Positions 25,232 to 33,271 of a stretch of DNA of 64,000 nucleotides are shown here, piece after piece; the first letter of the stretch is position 1; the number at the start of each line of letters is the position of its first letter. Source of the DNA: Pseudanabaena sp. Lineage in GTDB: Bacteria > Cyanobacteriota > Cyanobacteriia > Pseudanabaenales > Pseudanabaenaceae. The position numbers and the translations under genes are program-made. The notes under the pieces are model-generated. The model was not told where the DNA came from and did not search any database. It saw only the letters and a list, made by a program, of their open reading frames with translations. The stretch spans positions 20,495 to 84,494 of the forward strand of contig QBMK01000002.1 in the NCBI GenBank assembly GCA_003249035.1, given 5' to 3'.

Positions 25232-25718
25232 ATTACCTGTGTACACATAGTATGAATTATTGAACCCATTCTACATCTTGTAATCAAGGAAAAATGTGCA
25301 AAATACGTGATTGCACTTCAGCGAAAAAGTTCTCCAATATGAGTTCCGAACGCGTTACAGGTAAGAGAATCCAGAGCTAACCCAATCCATTTTTTATTCT
25401 GCTTTCCCCACAAATGACTACATTTCACTTAACTGAATTGCCGGCACTGGACAACTAAACTGCGATCGACTTATTTACATCTTTTTTGTCTGGATGAAAT
25501 TGCCACTTCATTACCCATCCCGCATTAACTGCCTAGCATCAAAATCCCAATATGTCACAGATTCGCCTTAGAGCAGATAATCATCAATTATTTGTCATTA
25601 AATTCATATGAATAAGTATTTATACTTAGTACAGTCAACGTGTTTTCCAGGTTTCAGGACTTTGCTTGGCGTGTTGCGATATATTGAAGGGGTATCTGCC
25701 CGTTAGTTAGCTGTCGTT
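25232..25718. other. gene-free spacer before the AAA/nuclease gene
   Basis: 487 bp with no convincing ORF, RNA gene or strong hairpin in either strand. It probably contains the promoter of the gene at 25719; the TATGAATAAG-type AT-rich stretch near 25605-25635 is the most promoter-like part. Confidence 0.5.
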
Positions 25719-27263
25719 ATGCAAAAATGGTTTAATACCGCTGGTCCTTGTAAAGCTGATATTCACTACATGCTGTCAGCTACAGAGCGCTTGCCCGAAA
25801 TCAAACAATTAATTTCTCAAGAAAATTACTTTGTGATTCATGCGCCAAGGCAAGTGGGAAAAACTACAGCGATGCTGGCACTTGCCCAAGAATTAACTGC
25901 AGGTGGTCAATATACGGCGGTGATGTTATCTCTCGAAGTGGGGGCGGCTTTCTCTGATGATTTGGGAGCAGCCGAACTGGCTATTTTAGGTGAGTGGAAG
26001 CAATCAATACGGTATCGTTTGCCAAAAGATCTGCAACCTCATAAGTGGTTAGATGCCGAAGCAGGAGCAAGAATTGGGACAAACTTGAGCAATTGGGCTG
26101 AACAATCTTCCCGTCCATTAGTTGTCTTTTTGGATGAAATTGATGCTTTGAGCAACGAAACGTTAATTTCCGTGTTAAGACAAATAAGATCTGGGTATCC
26201 TAATCGTCCGCAGGGATTTCCGCAGTCAGTTGCCTTGGTAGGGATGCGTGATGTGCGGGATTATAAATATGCGTCGGGGGGAAGCGATCGCCTGAATACC
26301 TCCAGTCCTTTTAATATCAAAGTGCGTTCTTTTACGCTGAGTAACTTTACTCTTGAGGATGTGAGAATTCTCTATCAGCAACATACGGAAGCCACAGGAC
26401 AAATATTTACACCAGAAGCAGTTGATTTAGCCTTTCATTTGACGCAGGGTCAGCCTTGGTTAGTTAATGCGCTCGCTAAGGAAATAGTTGAATACATTGC
26501 TGCAGACTCAGCCACTCCAGTTACAGTTGATTTAGTGAATCAAGCCAAAGAGATTCTAATTCGGAGACAAGATACGCATCTAGATAGTCTTGCAGAAAGG
26601 CTAAGAGAAGATAGAGTCAGAGCAGTGATTCAGCCTATTCTCGCTGGACAGGAACTGCCAGATGTGCCACAGGATGATATTCGCTACGTTTTAGATTTGG
26701 GACTTTGTACCAATCAAGACGGTTTAACTATTGCTAATCCTATTTATCAAGAAGTCATACCAAGAGTGCTTGCCTATGTAACAACTGCGTCAATAGGATA
26801 TGTTCAACCAATCTGGCTAAGCGAGCAAGGAGAATTTTTGCCCAATCGCTTGCTAGAAGCATTTTTATTATTCTGGCGGCAACATGGGGAACCTTTGTTT
26901 GGAAGTACACCCTATCCACAAATTGCACCACATCTGGTGCTGATGGCATTTTTGCATCGGGTTGTTAACGGTGGCGGCACATTGGAAAGGGAATATGCGA
27001 TCGGTTCGGGGAGAATGGATATTTGTTTGCGCTATGGCAAAGTGACTTTGGGTATGGAGTTGAAAGTTTGGCGAGACAAGAAATCAGATCCGCTCAAAGA
27101 AGGATTGCTACAATTGGATAAATATTTATCTGGGTTGAGTTTGGATACGGGTTGGTTGGTGATATTCGATCGCCGTTCTGGTTTGCCGCCGCTAAGCGAT
27201 CGCACTACTACTGAGAATGTCATCAGTCCTGCTGGGCGAGAAATTATCGTGATTCGTGGCTAG
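25719..27263 (+). CDS. AAA-like ATPase with C-terminal PD-(D/E)XK nuclease-like domain
   Basis: 514 residues. Walker A is HAPRQVGKTT (41-50) and Walker B is LVVFLDEIDAL (about 133-143), with an arginine-rich region after it. The C-terminal part (about 420-510) reads GSGRMDICLRYGKVTLGMEL then KVWRDKK, which fits the D...ExK core of PD-(D/E)XK nucleases. These stand-alone AAA/nuclease proteins are common in cyanobacteria and resemble the AAA_14/DUF4143 class; their function is not known, though an anti-phage or selfish role has been suggested for similar layouts. The integrase 24 bp downstream is probably co-transcribed. Confidence 0.8.
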   Translation: MQKWFNTAGPCKADIHYMLSATERLPEIKQLISQENYFVIHAPRQVGKTTAMLALAQELTAGGQYTAVMLSLEVGAAFSDDLGAAELAILGEWKQSIRYRLPKDLQPHKWLDAEAGARIGTNLSNWAEQSSRPLVVFLDEIDALSNETLISVLRQIRSGYPNRPQGFPQSVALVGMRDVRDYKYASGGSDRLNTSSPFNIKVRSFTLSNFTLEDVRILYQQHTEATGQIFTPEAVDLAFHLTQGQPWLVNALAKEIVEYIAADSATPVTVDLVNQAKEILIRRQDTHLDSLAERLREDRVRAVIQPILAGQELPDVPQDDIRYVLDLGLCTNQDGLTIANPIYQEVIPRVLAYVTTASIGYVQPIWLSEQGEFLPNRLLEAFLLFWRQHGEPLFGSTPYPQIAPHLVLMAFLHRVVNGGGTLEREYAIGSGRMDICLRYGKVTLGMELKVWRDKKSDPLKEGLLQLDKYLSGLSLDTGWLVIFDRRSGLPPLSDRTTTENVISPAGREIIVIRG

Positions 27264-27287
27264 ATAATTAATTCAATATAAGCTGAT

Positions 27288-28229
27288 ATGTCGATTCCAG
27301 AGCCAATTTTAGTTGTTTACAGTGAGCCGCCTAAAGAGATCGCTACTACAGACTTACGCCAAGCTAGGGTCGATGAGTTTTTAGCATCAAGGTCTTTGCA
27401 GCCGAAGAGTTATAAGGCTTATCAAGCAGACTTGCGGATATTTATGGATTGGTGCAATCTAGCATGGGTGGATGTGAGTCGTCGTAAAGTGACACAATTT
27501 AAAACTTTTTTGCTGAAGGAGCGTGAGTTGGCATTGAGTTCGGTGAATCGGGTGCTACGAACTCTGAAGTCTTTTTATCGGTGGATGTTGCTCTCAGAAT
27601 ATGTGGTTGCCGATCCGACGATTGGGATTCAGCAGGAGCGACTGCCCGATCCTGTGGCTAAAGATTTGGAAGATGAGGAGGTGTTGCGGATTTGTGAGGC
27701 GATTTCGTTAGGTAAAGTGATGTTGCTCGATCGGGCTTTGTTTTCGGTGTTGATGCATGGCTTGAGGGCGGAGGAGGTTTGTTGTCTGAATGTTGAGGAT
27801 TATGTCAATGGGGAATTGGTGATTAAGGAAGCGAAGTGGGATAGTAAGGGGGAAGTGTCTTTGACGAAGTTGGGTATTCAGGATTTAGATGCTCATTTGG
27901 CTTGGAGGAGGTCGCAGGAAGAGGCGTTATTGCCTGATAGTGCTTTGTTTGTGTCTTGCTCTAATCGTAGTCAGGGTAAGCGGTTGACCTATTGGGGGAA
28001 TCGGCATGTGATGGATGACTTGGCGGAGAAGACGGGGATTGATTTGCATTCTCATAGGGGGCGGCATACGTTTGCGACGAATTTAATTGTGAAGTATGAG
28101 TTAGATCCATCTTTGGCGATGGAGTTGACGCGACATCGCGATGTGAGGAGTTTTAGGCGTTATACCAATCGCAAGAATAAGATTGCGGCGAAGCGTGCTT
28201 TTCTGAAAGCAGCGGAAAGGTTGGATTAG
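27288..28229 (+). CDS. tyrosine recombinase / integrase
   Basis: 313 residues, XerC/D-like. An N-terminal SAM-like core-binding domain (about 25-110) is followed by a catalytic domain with R160 (HGLRAEEV), H256-x-x-R259 (HRGRHTF), H283 (LTRHRD) and the nucleophile Y292 (RRYTN). All catalytic residues are present, so it is probably active. It follows the AAA/nuclease gene by 24 bp and is ended by a strong hairpin. No att repeats or tRNA target could be identified. Codon use is noticeably G/T-rich compared with neighbours. Confidence 0.9.
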   Translation: MSIPEPILVVYSEPPKEIATTDLRQARVDEFLASRSLQPKSYKAYQADLRIFMDWCNLAWVDVSRRKVTQFKTFLLKERELALSSVNRVLRTLKSFYRWMLLSEYVVADPTIGIQQERLPDPVAKDLEDEEVLRICEAISLGKVMLLDRALFSVLMHGLRAEEVCCLNVEDYVNGELVIKEAKWDSKGEVSLTKLGIQDLDAHLAWRRSQEEALLPDSALFVSCSNRSQGKRLTYWGNRHVMDDLAEKTGIDLHSHRGRHTFATNLIVKYELDPSLAMELTRHRDVRSFRRYTNRKNKIAAKRAFLKAAERLD

Positions 28230-28295
28230 CTGAGAACGTTGATTATACAATTGATGATTATTGCTATAGATCGATCGCTCAATCTCGATGAATCC

Positions 28296-28353
28296 AAGCC
28301 CAGATTTTCTATTAAAGCTATTTTTTCTTAGCTTTAATAGAAAATCTGGGCTT
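28296..28353 (+). terminator. perfect 25-bp stem terminator after the integrase
   Basis: AAGCCCAGATTTTCTATTAA (continuing AGCTA) pairs perfectly with its complement around TTTTTTCT. A very stable hairpin, 67 bp after the integrase stop. Confidence 0.75.
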
Positions 28354-28408
28354 AGGTCGTTTGTCAACGATTTAATTTAAAGAATAAGATGTTTGTTTAC
28401 ATTTTGTA

Positions 28409-28460
28409 TCGTAATCAATCAAATCATTCAGGAAATAGAACGGCTGCTTGTCATAGTGAG
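28409..28460 (+). promoter_or_regulatory. shared upstream element B, copy 1 (before DUF5335 gene)
   Basis: AATCAATCAAATCATTCAGG leads into CAGGAAAT (28429-28436), and GTCATAGT starts 21 nt after the start of that box. The same arrangement occurs at 33185-33232 and 48600-48652. GGAAAT and GTC at this spacing resemble ECF-sigma -35/-10 boxes; this is a guess. Confidence 0.45.
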
Positions 28461-28574
28461 AAAAGAAGGCTGGATAGTTAACTATTTAACTAAATTCTGA
28501 TGATGTAGTTTTTCTTAATAAATTTATTGAGAAAAACACTGTGAATATACAAGCTAAAGCAAAGGAGAATGGAT

Positions 28575-28922
28575 ATGTATAAAATTGACCTTAGCAAATC
28601 ATTGTCGCGTGAGCGCTGGGGAGAATTTTTTGATCGATTTTCAGGTAGCAACCGTGGACGGCATATTGCTATCGAAATTATTGATTCAGAACTCGGTGAC
28701 CAAGAGCTGATTAAGAATGCACCTTTGCTTGCCATGATTTATGATCGCCCTGGCAAAGGCAATAACTTGGCGATCGAAGTGGGTAAAGATGAAATGACCT
28801 ACGCACATACTGTCGATTCCCCAACAGAAATTTCAACAGGACAGAATGCCAACGGTGACATTGTTGCAATTTGGATTGCCGATGCCGCTGGACGAAAAAC
28901 ATTGGTCAAGCTTGAGGTATAG
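28575..28922 (+). CDS. DUF5335 family protein
   Basis: 115 residues. The start is ATG 28575, seven bases behind AAAGGAG; ATG 28569 is too close to it. Family features are the RERWGEFFDRFSGSNRGRHI opening and the closing ALeI-like region IVAIWIADAAGRKTLVKLEV, with YAHTVDSPTEI in between. The function is unknown, but the family often sits among stress genes (CsbD, PRC-barrel, BON). Its upstream region shares element B with the CsbD gene at 48714 and the P-type ATPase at 33272. Confidence 0.75.
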   Translation: MYKIDLSKSLSRERWGEFFDRFSGSNRGRHIAIEIIDSELGDQELIKNAPLLAMIYDRPGKGNNLAIEVGKDEMTYAHTVDSPTEISTGQNANGDIVAIWIADAAGRKTLVKLEV

Positions 28923-28930
28923 AGGTAAAT

Positions 28931-28970
28931 AAGTTTTAGAAGCTTTGCTAAGCGAAGCTTCTGAAACTTA
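28931..28970 (+). terminator. terminator of the DUF5335 gene
   Basis: AAGTTTTAGAAGCTT pairs with AAGCTTCTGAAACTT around a 9-nt loop, ending in a T-containing run, 8 bp after the stop. Confidence 0.65.
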
Positions 28971-29036
28971 TTCGTTTCTAGTTAGTGCTGCTTCTAAATA
29001 TTCCATAAATATATGAGCATAATTAATTACAAACCC

Positions 29037-29081
29037 AAACCTGTAAGGTTGCGGCCCTGCGGGGCGCAACCTTATAGGTTT
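29037..29081. terminator. GC-rich hairpin before oleate hydratase
   Basis: AAACCTGTAAGGTTGCGGCC and its near-complement GGGCGCAACCTTATAGGTTT form a long stem around a CTGCG loop. It is a terminator-like or small repeat structure 83 bp upstream of the next gene. Confidence 0.45.
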
Positions 29082-29163
29082 GAGAATTTCAAGATGTCAT
29101 GCCCCGCGCAGCATTCCATTAGGGCATTAGCCAGATAAACCAACTTTTTTTAGGAGTTCTATT

Positions 29164-30735
29164 ATGAATAATGAATCTAAAGCATATATGTTGGGTGGTG
29201 GGATTGGATCTTTAGCCGCCGCCGCTTTTATGATTCGCGATGGCGGATTCTCAGGAGAAAATATTTTTATTTTAGAAGTGAAGCCACATATAGGTGGAAG
29301 TATGGATGGGATTGGCAACCCTGTGGATGGCTATTCGATGCGGGGAGGGCGGATGTTAACGACTGACAATTATGAATGTACTTGGGATCTTTACAAGTCG
29401 ATTCCTTCCCTAAATTCGCCAAACAAAACAGTGTTTGAGGAAACGGTAGAGTTTAATGAGAAGCACAAGTCAAATTGTATGGCACGACTCGTTGATCATC
29501 GTCGGGCGAAAGTCCCTGTAAGTTCAATGGGCTTTTCGATGCAAGATCGCCAAGAGTTACTAAAGCTTAGCCAAGCTGAAGAAAAAGAGCTGGCTACTAG
29601 TCGGATTACAGATTGGCTCTCTCCAGAGTTTTTCGAGACAGAATTTTGGTATATGTGGTCTACTACTTTCGCGTTCCAACCTTGGCATAGTGCAGTCGAA
29701 TTCAAGCGTTATTTACATCGCTTTATGCTAGAGTTTTCTCGGATTGAAACTCTCGCTGGAGTGAAGCGAACAATCTACAATCAGTATGATTCATTAATTT
29801 GTCCTTTGCAGAGTTGGCTTGTATCCCAAGGAGTTGACTTTGTCCTAGATTCCAAAGTAGTAGATCTTAATCATCGCATGGAAGACAATAAATTTGTCGT
29901 GACGAGCATCCATTTTCAGCAGCATGGCGATCTTAAAACTATTGAAGTTAACAGTAACGATTTTGTTTTTCTCCAAAATGGCTCGATGACTGATGCCTCT
30001 AGTTTAGGATCTATGACCAGTGCCCCTCAAAAATTGATTAAAGAGGACTGCACCAGTTGGAACCTATGGGAAAAGCTGGCGATGAATAACCCAGAGTTTG
30101 GGAATCCTTCCGTTTTCAATAGTAGTATTGCCGAATCTCTTTGGGAATCTTTTACAGTCACCCTATCAACTCCTACATTCTTCAATAAGATGTTGGAATT
30201 TAGTGGCAATCAAGCGGGAACTGGAGGACTCGTTACTTTTAAAGACTCCAATTGGTTGATGTCAATCGTACTTGCCAATCAACCCCATTTCAACAATCAG
30301 CCTGCGAATGTGCAGGTTTTCTGGGGATATGCACTCTTTCCCGATCGCGTCGGGGATTTCGTTCCTAAACCAATGTCTGATTGCAATGGTGAAGAAATTC
30401 TGCAAGAACTCTGCGGTCATTTGCGGTTTGATTTAGATGTGGTGGAATCAGCAAACTGTATTCCTTGCCGAATGCCATATATCACCAGTATGTTTATGCC
30501 GAGATCGCTTAGCGATCGACCATTACCAATTCCTCATAGTTCCAAGAACCTCGCTTTCATCAGCCAGTTCGTCGAAATTCCTGATGATGTTGTTTTCACG
30601 GTCGAGTATTCAGTAAGAGCTGCACAAATGGTGGTCTATGAATTCCTAAAGATTGATCGCCAGATTCCACCAATCACCCCCAATGACAAGTCACTAAAAG
30701 TGCAGTTTGAAGCTTTGATCAAAGCATTTAAGTAA
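29164..30735 (+). CDS. ohyA: oleate hydratase
   Basis: 523 residues, FAD-binding MCRA family. It adds water to the cis-9 double bond of oleate to give 10-hydroxystearate. Visible features: the N-terminal FAD loop LGGGIGSLAAAAFMIRDGG; ILEVKPHIGGSMDGIG; RGGRMLTTDNYECTWDL with the conserved Glu; and WYMWSTTFAFQPWHSAVEFK. Length is slightly short of the usual 550-590. Start ATG 29164 behind TTAGGAG. Its last 30 or so bases recur as relics at 44536 and 45368, and a relic of the 5' end of an alcohol dehydrogenase lies just behind it, so it was once linked to adh. Confidence 0.9.
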   Translation: MNNESKAYMLGGGIGSLAAAAFMIRDGGFSGENIFILEVKPHIGGSMDGIGNPVDGYSMRGGRMLTTDNYECTWDLYKSIPSLNSPNKTVFEETVEFNEKHKSNCMARLVDHRRAKVPVSSMGFSMQDRQELLKLSQAEEKELATSRITDWLSPEFFETEFWYMWSTTFAFQPWHSAVEFKRYLHRFMLEFSRIETLAGVKRTIYNQYDSLICPLQSWLVSQGVDFVLDSKVVDLNHRMEDNKFVVTSIHFQQHGDLKTIEVNSNDFVFLQNGSMTDASSLGSMTSAPQKLIKEDCTSWNLWEKLAMNNPEFGNPSVFNSSIAESLWESFTVTLSTPTFFNKMLEFSGNQAGTGGLVTFKDSNWLMSIVLANQPHFNNQPANVQVFWGYALFPDRVGDFVPKPMSDCNGEEILQELCGHLRFDLDVVESANCIPCRMPYITSMFMPRSLSDRPLPIPHSSKNLAFISQFVEIPDDVVFTVEYSVRAAQMVVYEFLKIDRQIPPITPNDKSLKVQFEALIKAFK

Positions 30736-30808
30736 GTTTATCTAAACCAATAATCAGCAGAAAAAACGATAAGAACGAATGCCTACGCAGCCCACAACGC
30801 CACCTAAA
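30736..30808 (+). pseudogene. relic of adh leader and first codons
   Basis: AATGCCTACGCAGCCCACAA followed by CGCCAC matches the start of the intact alcohol dehydrogenase at 45446 (AATGCTTACGCAGCCCACAA, then CGCCAC), together with the leader (AAGTAAGTTTAT.., AATAATCA..AGAAAAA). After about 14 codons similarity ends in TAA. It is the decayed stump of an adh copy that once followed oleate hydratase. Confidence 0.7.
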
Positions 30809-30811
30809 TCC

Positions 30812-30920
30812 TGACTGGGACAACAAAAGTAGCGATCGGCTTCATGATTGTGAGCAACTTATACACAACGATCGCCTACTTTTTGCACGAACTATTTGGG
30901 CAAAAGTAAAGTGGGGAATT
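30812..30920 (+). pseudogene. possible DUF2061-type membrane protein fragment
   Basis: In frame, the DNA reads TGTTKVAIGFMIVSNLYTTI then AYFLHELFGQK and TAA. The hydrophobic helix followed by YxLHE is reminiscent of the end of DUF2061 proteins (YYLHERxW). No start or N-terminal half is present. Confidence 0.35.
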
Positions 30921-30955
30921 GAGAGAAAGATTCCAAATATCAACCTAAAAAATGA

Positions 30956-31804
30956 GTGAGTATCTTGAAAATCTCTAACCAATATTTTGACCCAGATATT
31001 CTTCGTCAAGTAACAACTTTTGTCGCTATTCTCAGTAGCATTATCATCAATACCATATCCAACTTTTTCCCTGCTGATGGTTTAGATATGGCATCTCTAT
31101 CGGATGTGCTTTTTACTTCTGTTCAGATTCTTCCAGCCAACTATGCCTTTGCAATTTGGGGATTAATTTATCTGAGTCTGATCGTCTTTGGCATTTATCA
31201 AGTTCAACCATCTCAGCGATATAATCCCAGACTACAGCGCAGTGGCTACCTACTAGCGTTTGCCTGTATAGCTCAATGCACTTGGATTTATCTATTTCTC
31301 GCTCGCCTCTTTCCGTTATCTGTAATTGCGATGTTAGGAATTTTGGTTCCTCTAATTTTGATGTATCAAGTTCTCCATCTCGATCATCGTCTCATTTCTC
31401 AGAAAGAAGAATGGTTTATCTGTACTCCCATTAGCATATATCTTGGTTGGATTACTGCTGCTTTTGTAGTGAATGTATCGTTGGCGCTCTACAGTCTCAA
31501 CTGGAACGGATGGAACATCGCTTCTCCAATATGGACAGTGATTATGATGGCGGTTGCTACGGCGATCGCTAGTTTAGTCATGATTAAATATCAAGACACT
31601 GCCTATGCACTGGTGATTGTCTGGACATTAATTGCGATCGCTATTCGTCAATCGCATATGCCACTGGTTACGGGAATGGCAATATTAATGGCGATCGCAC
31701 TGGTTCTATTATGTCTGAGGGACAATCAGGAGAAGCGCATCCGAGAGGCTTTAGAATTCATGAATTTGACTGCCACCCCTGAAGACATCAAGCGAGAATA
31801 TTAG
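30956..31804 (+). CDS. TspO/MBR-related membrane protein
   Basis: 282 residues with about eight hydrophobic segments. PANYAFAIWGLIYLSLIVFG is characteristic of the cyanobacterial branch of tryptophan-rich sensory (TspO-like) proteins, which are longer than classical TspO. Start GTG 30956; the ATG 4 nt upstream is in another frame and closes after eight codons. The last 30 residues are a charged cytoplasmic tail. Substrate unknown; tetrapyrrole or lipid binding is only by analogy. Confidence 0.65.
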   Translation: MSILKISNQYFDPDILRQVTTFVAILSSIIINTISNFFPADGLDMASLSDVLFTSVQILPANYAFAIWGLIYLSLIVFGIYQVQPSQRYNPRLQRSGYLLAFACIAQCTWIYLFLARLFPLSVIAMLGILVPLILMYQVLHLDHRLISQKEEWFICTPISIYLGWITAAFVVNVSLALYSLNWNGWNIASPIWTVIMMAVATAIASLVMIKYQDTAYALVIVWTLIAIAIRQSHMPLVTGMAILMAIALVLLCLRDNQEKRIREALEFMNLTATPEDIKREY

Positions 31805-31863
31805 ATAGAATGAATCCAAAATCAGCCATAGATCGTAGCAAGCCGTAAAAGGATAAGTAACAA

Positions 31864-33069
31864 ATGTCTAAAGTAAAAATCATCACCCACACAGTTTTAG
31901 TTCTTTCTTTTGTTAGTCTGTTTACAGATATAGCGAGTGAAATGCTCTATCCAGTTATGCCAATTTACTTAAAAACGATTGGCTTCTCTGTGGTCTTAAT
32001 CGGCATATTAGAAGGCTTTGCCGAAGCGATCGCAGGACTAAGTAAAGGATATTTCGGAAACTTGAGTGATAACATCGGAAAACGCTTACCCTTCGTCCAA
32101 ATTGGGTATATGTTTAGTGCGATTTCTAAACCGATGATGGCGGTATCTATCTTTCCTGCATGGGTATTTTTAGCCCGAACAATTGATCGATTAGGAAAAG
32201 GTATACGAACAGGTGCTAGAGATGCCCTATTATCTGACGAAGCAACTCCTACTACCAAAGGAAGAGTATTTGGCTTTCATCGTTCTATGGATACTTTGGG
32301 TGCAGTATTAGGGCCATCTTTGGCATTGATCTATCTCGCTTTTCATCCGAACGATTACCAGACGCTCTTCTACATCGCATTTTTTCCAGGGATGATTTCG
32401 ATCGCATTTACTTTTTTAATCAAAGAAAAACAAAAGTATCAAAGTCCTGAAGGCTTACGAAAACCAAAAACTGGGCTACTCGACTTTGTAAAATACTGGA
32501 AACAAAGCCCCGTCATATATCAAAAGCTAGTAGCCGCATTACTACTTTTTACCTTATTTAATAGTTCAGATGTGTTCTTGCTGCTCAAGATTAAGGAAAC
32601 TGGATTTAACGATACAACTGTGATTGGCGCATATATTTTTTACAACCTCATCTATGCTATGTCTTCTTACCCTTTGGGAATTTTGGCAGATAAAGTCGGA
32701 ATGAAAAAAATACTCGCTTCAGGATTAATTTTATTTGCCATAGTCTATATTGGCATGGCTTTTGCTCAAAGCGAAGTAGTTTTCTTGGTATTATTCTTGT
32801 TATATGGAATGTACGCAGCAGCCACAGAAGGGGTTGCTAAAGCTTGGATTACTAATATTTGCGAAAAGAGAGATACAGCAACAGCTATTGGTACTTATAC
32901 TGCATTTCAAAGCATTGCCACATTACTAGCGAGTTCCATAGCAGGACTGATCTGGTTTTATATTGGGGCATCAACCGTATTTTTACTAAGTGGAATTATT
33001 GCCTTAGCAGTTGCAATTTACATTTTAAGATTCAAAAACGAATTAGCTCGAAATTATGGGCATCTCTAA
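31864..33069 (+). CDS. MFS transporter
   Basis: 401 residues, 12 predicted TM helices. The N-half loop RTIDRLGKGIRTGARDALLS, with FHRSMDTLGAVLGP after it, is typical of a widespread bacterial MFS subgroup often found near metal or drug resistance genes. Substrate not predictable. Start ATG 31864 behind AAAGGATAAG. 203 bp upstream of the P-type ATPase. Confidence 0.85.
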   Translation: MSKVKIITHTVLVLSFVSLFTDIASEMLYPVMPIYLKTIGFSVVLIGILEGFAEAIAGLSKGYFGNLSDNIGKRLPFVQIGYMFSAISKPMMAVSIFPAWVFLARTIDRLGKGIRTGARDALLSDEATPTTKGRVFGFHRSMDTLGAVLGPSLALIYLAFHPNDYQTLFYIAFFPGMISIAFTFLIKEKQKYQSPEGLRKPKTGLLDFVKYWKQSPVIYQKLVAALLLFTLFNSSDVFLLLKIKETGFNDTTVIGAYIFYNLIYAMSSYPLGILADKVGMKKILASGLILFAIVYIGMAFAQSEVVFLVLFLLYGMYAAATEGVAKAWITNICEKRDTATAIGTYTAFQSIATLLASSIAGLIWFYIGASTVFLLSGIIALAVAIYILRFKNELARNYGHL

Positions 33070-33184
33070 AAATAGCTATATTCTCAATAAGATAAGACTA
33101 AAACCCTCATTTTATCGTTGCTATTATCAATAATTTTGAATTAATAGAGATGCCCTTATGTCGATCAGCATTAAGCTTTATCTC

Positions 33185-33232
33185 ATAATCAATCAACCCA
33201 CTCAAGAAACAAGACAGCGATCGCTAATAGTT
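33185..33232 (+). promoter_or_regulatory. shared upstream element B, copy 2 (before P-type ATPase)
   Basis: AATCAATCAACCCACTCAAG leads into CAAGAAAC (33203-33210), with CTAATAGT starting at 33224, 21 nt after the start of that box as in the other copies. 69 bp upstream of the P-type ATPase start. Confidence 0.4.
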
Positions 33233-33271
33233 AAGTTGAAAGTATGGAAAAATTGCGGCTAAAAGACTCAG

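Noticed and set aside
29164..30735. Phytoene desaturase/amine oxidase instead of oleate hydratase
   Set aside because: The protein has the FAD loop of that fold, but RGGRMLTTDNYECTWDL and FQPWHSAVEFK are characteristic of oleate hydratases.
30952..30978. ATG start four bases before the TspO-like gene
   Set aside because: That frame stops after eight codons; the GTG at 30956 opens the real frame.
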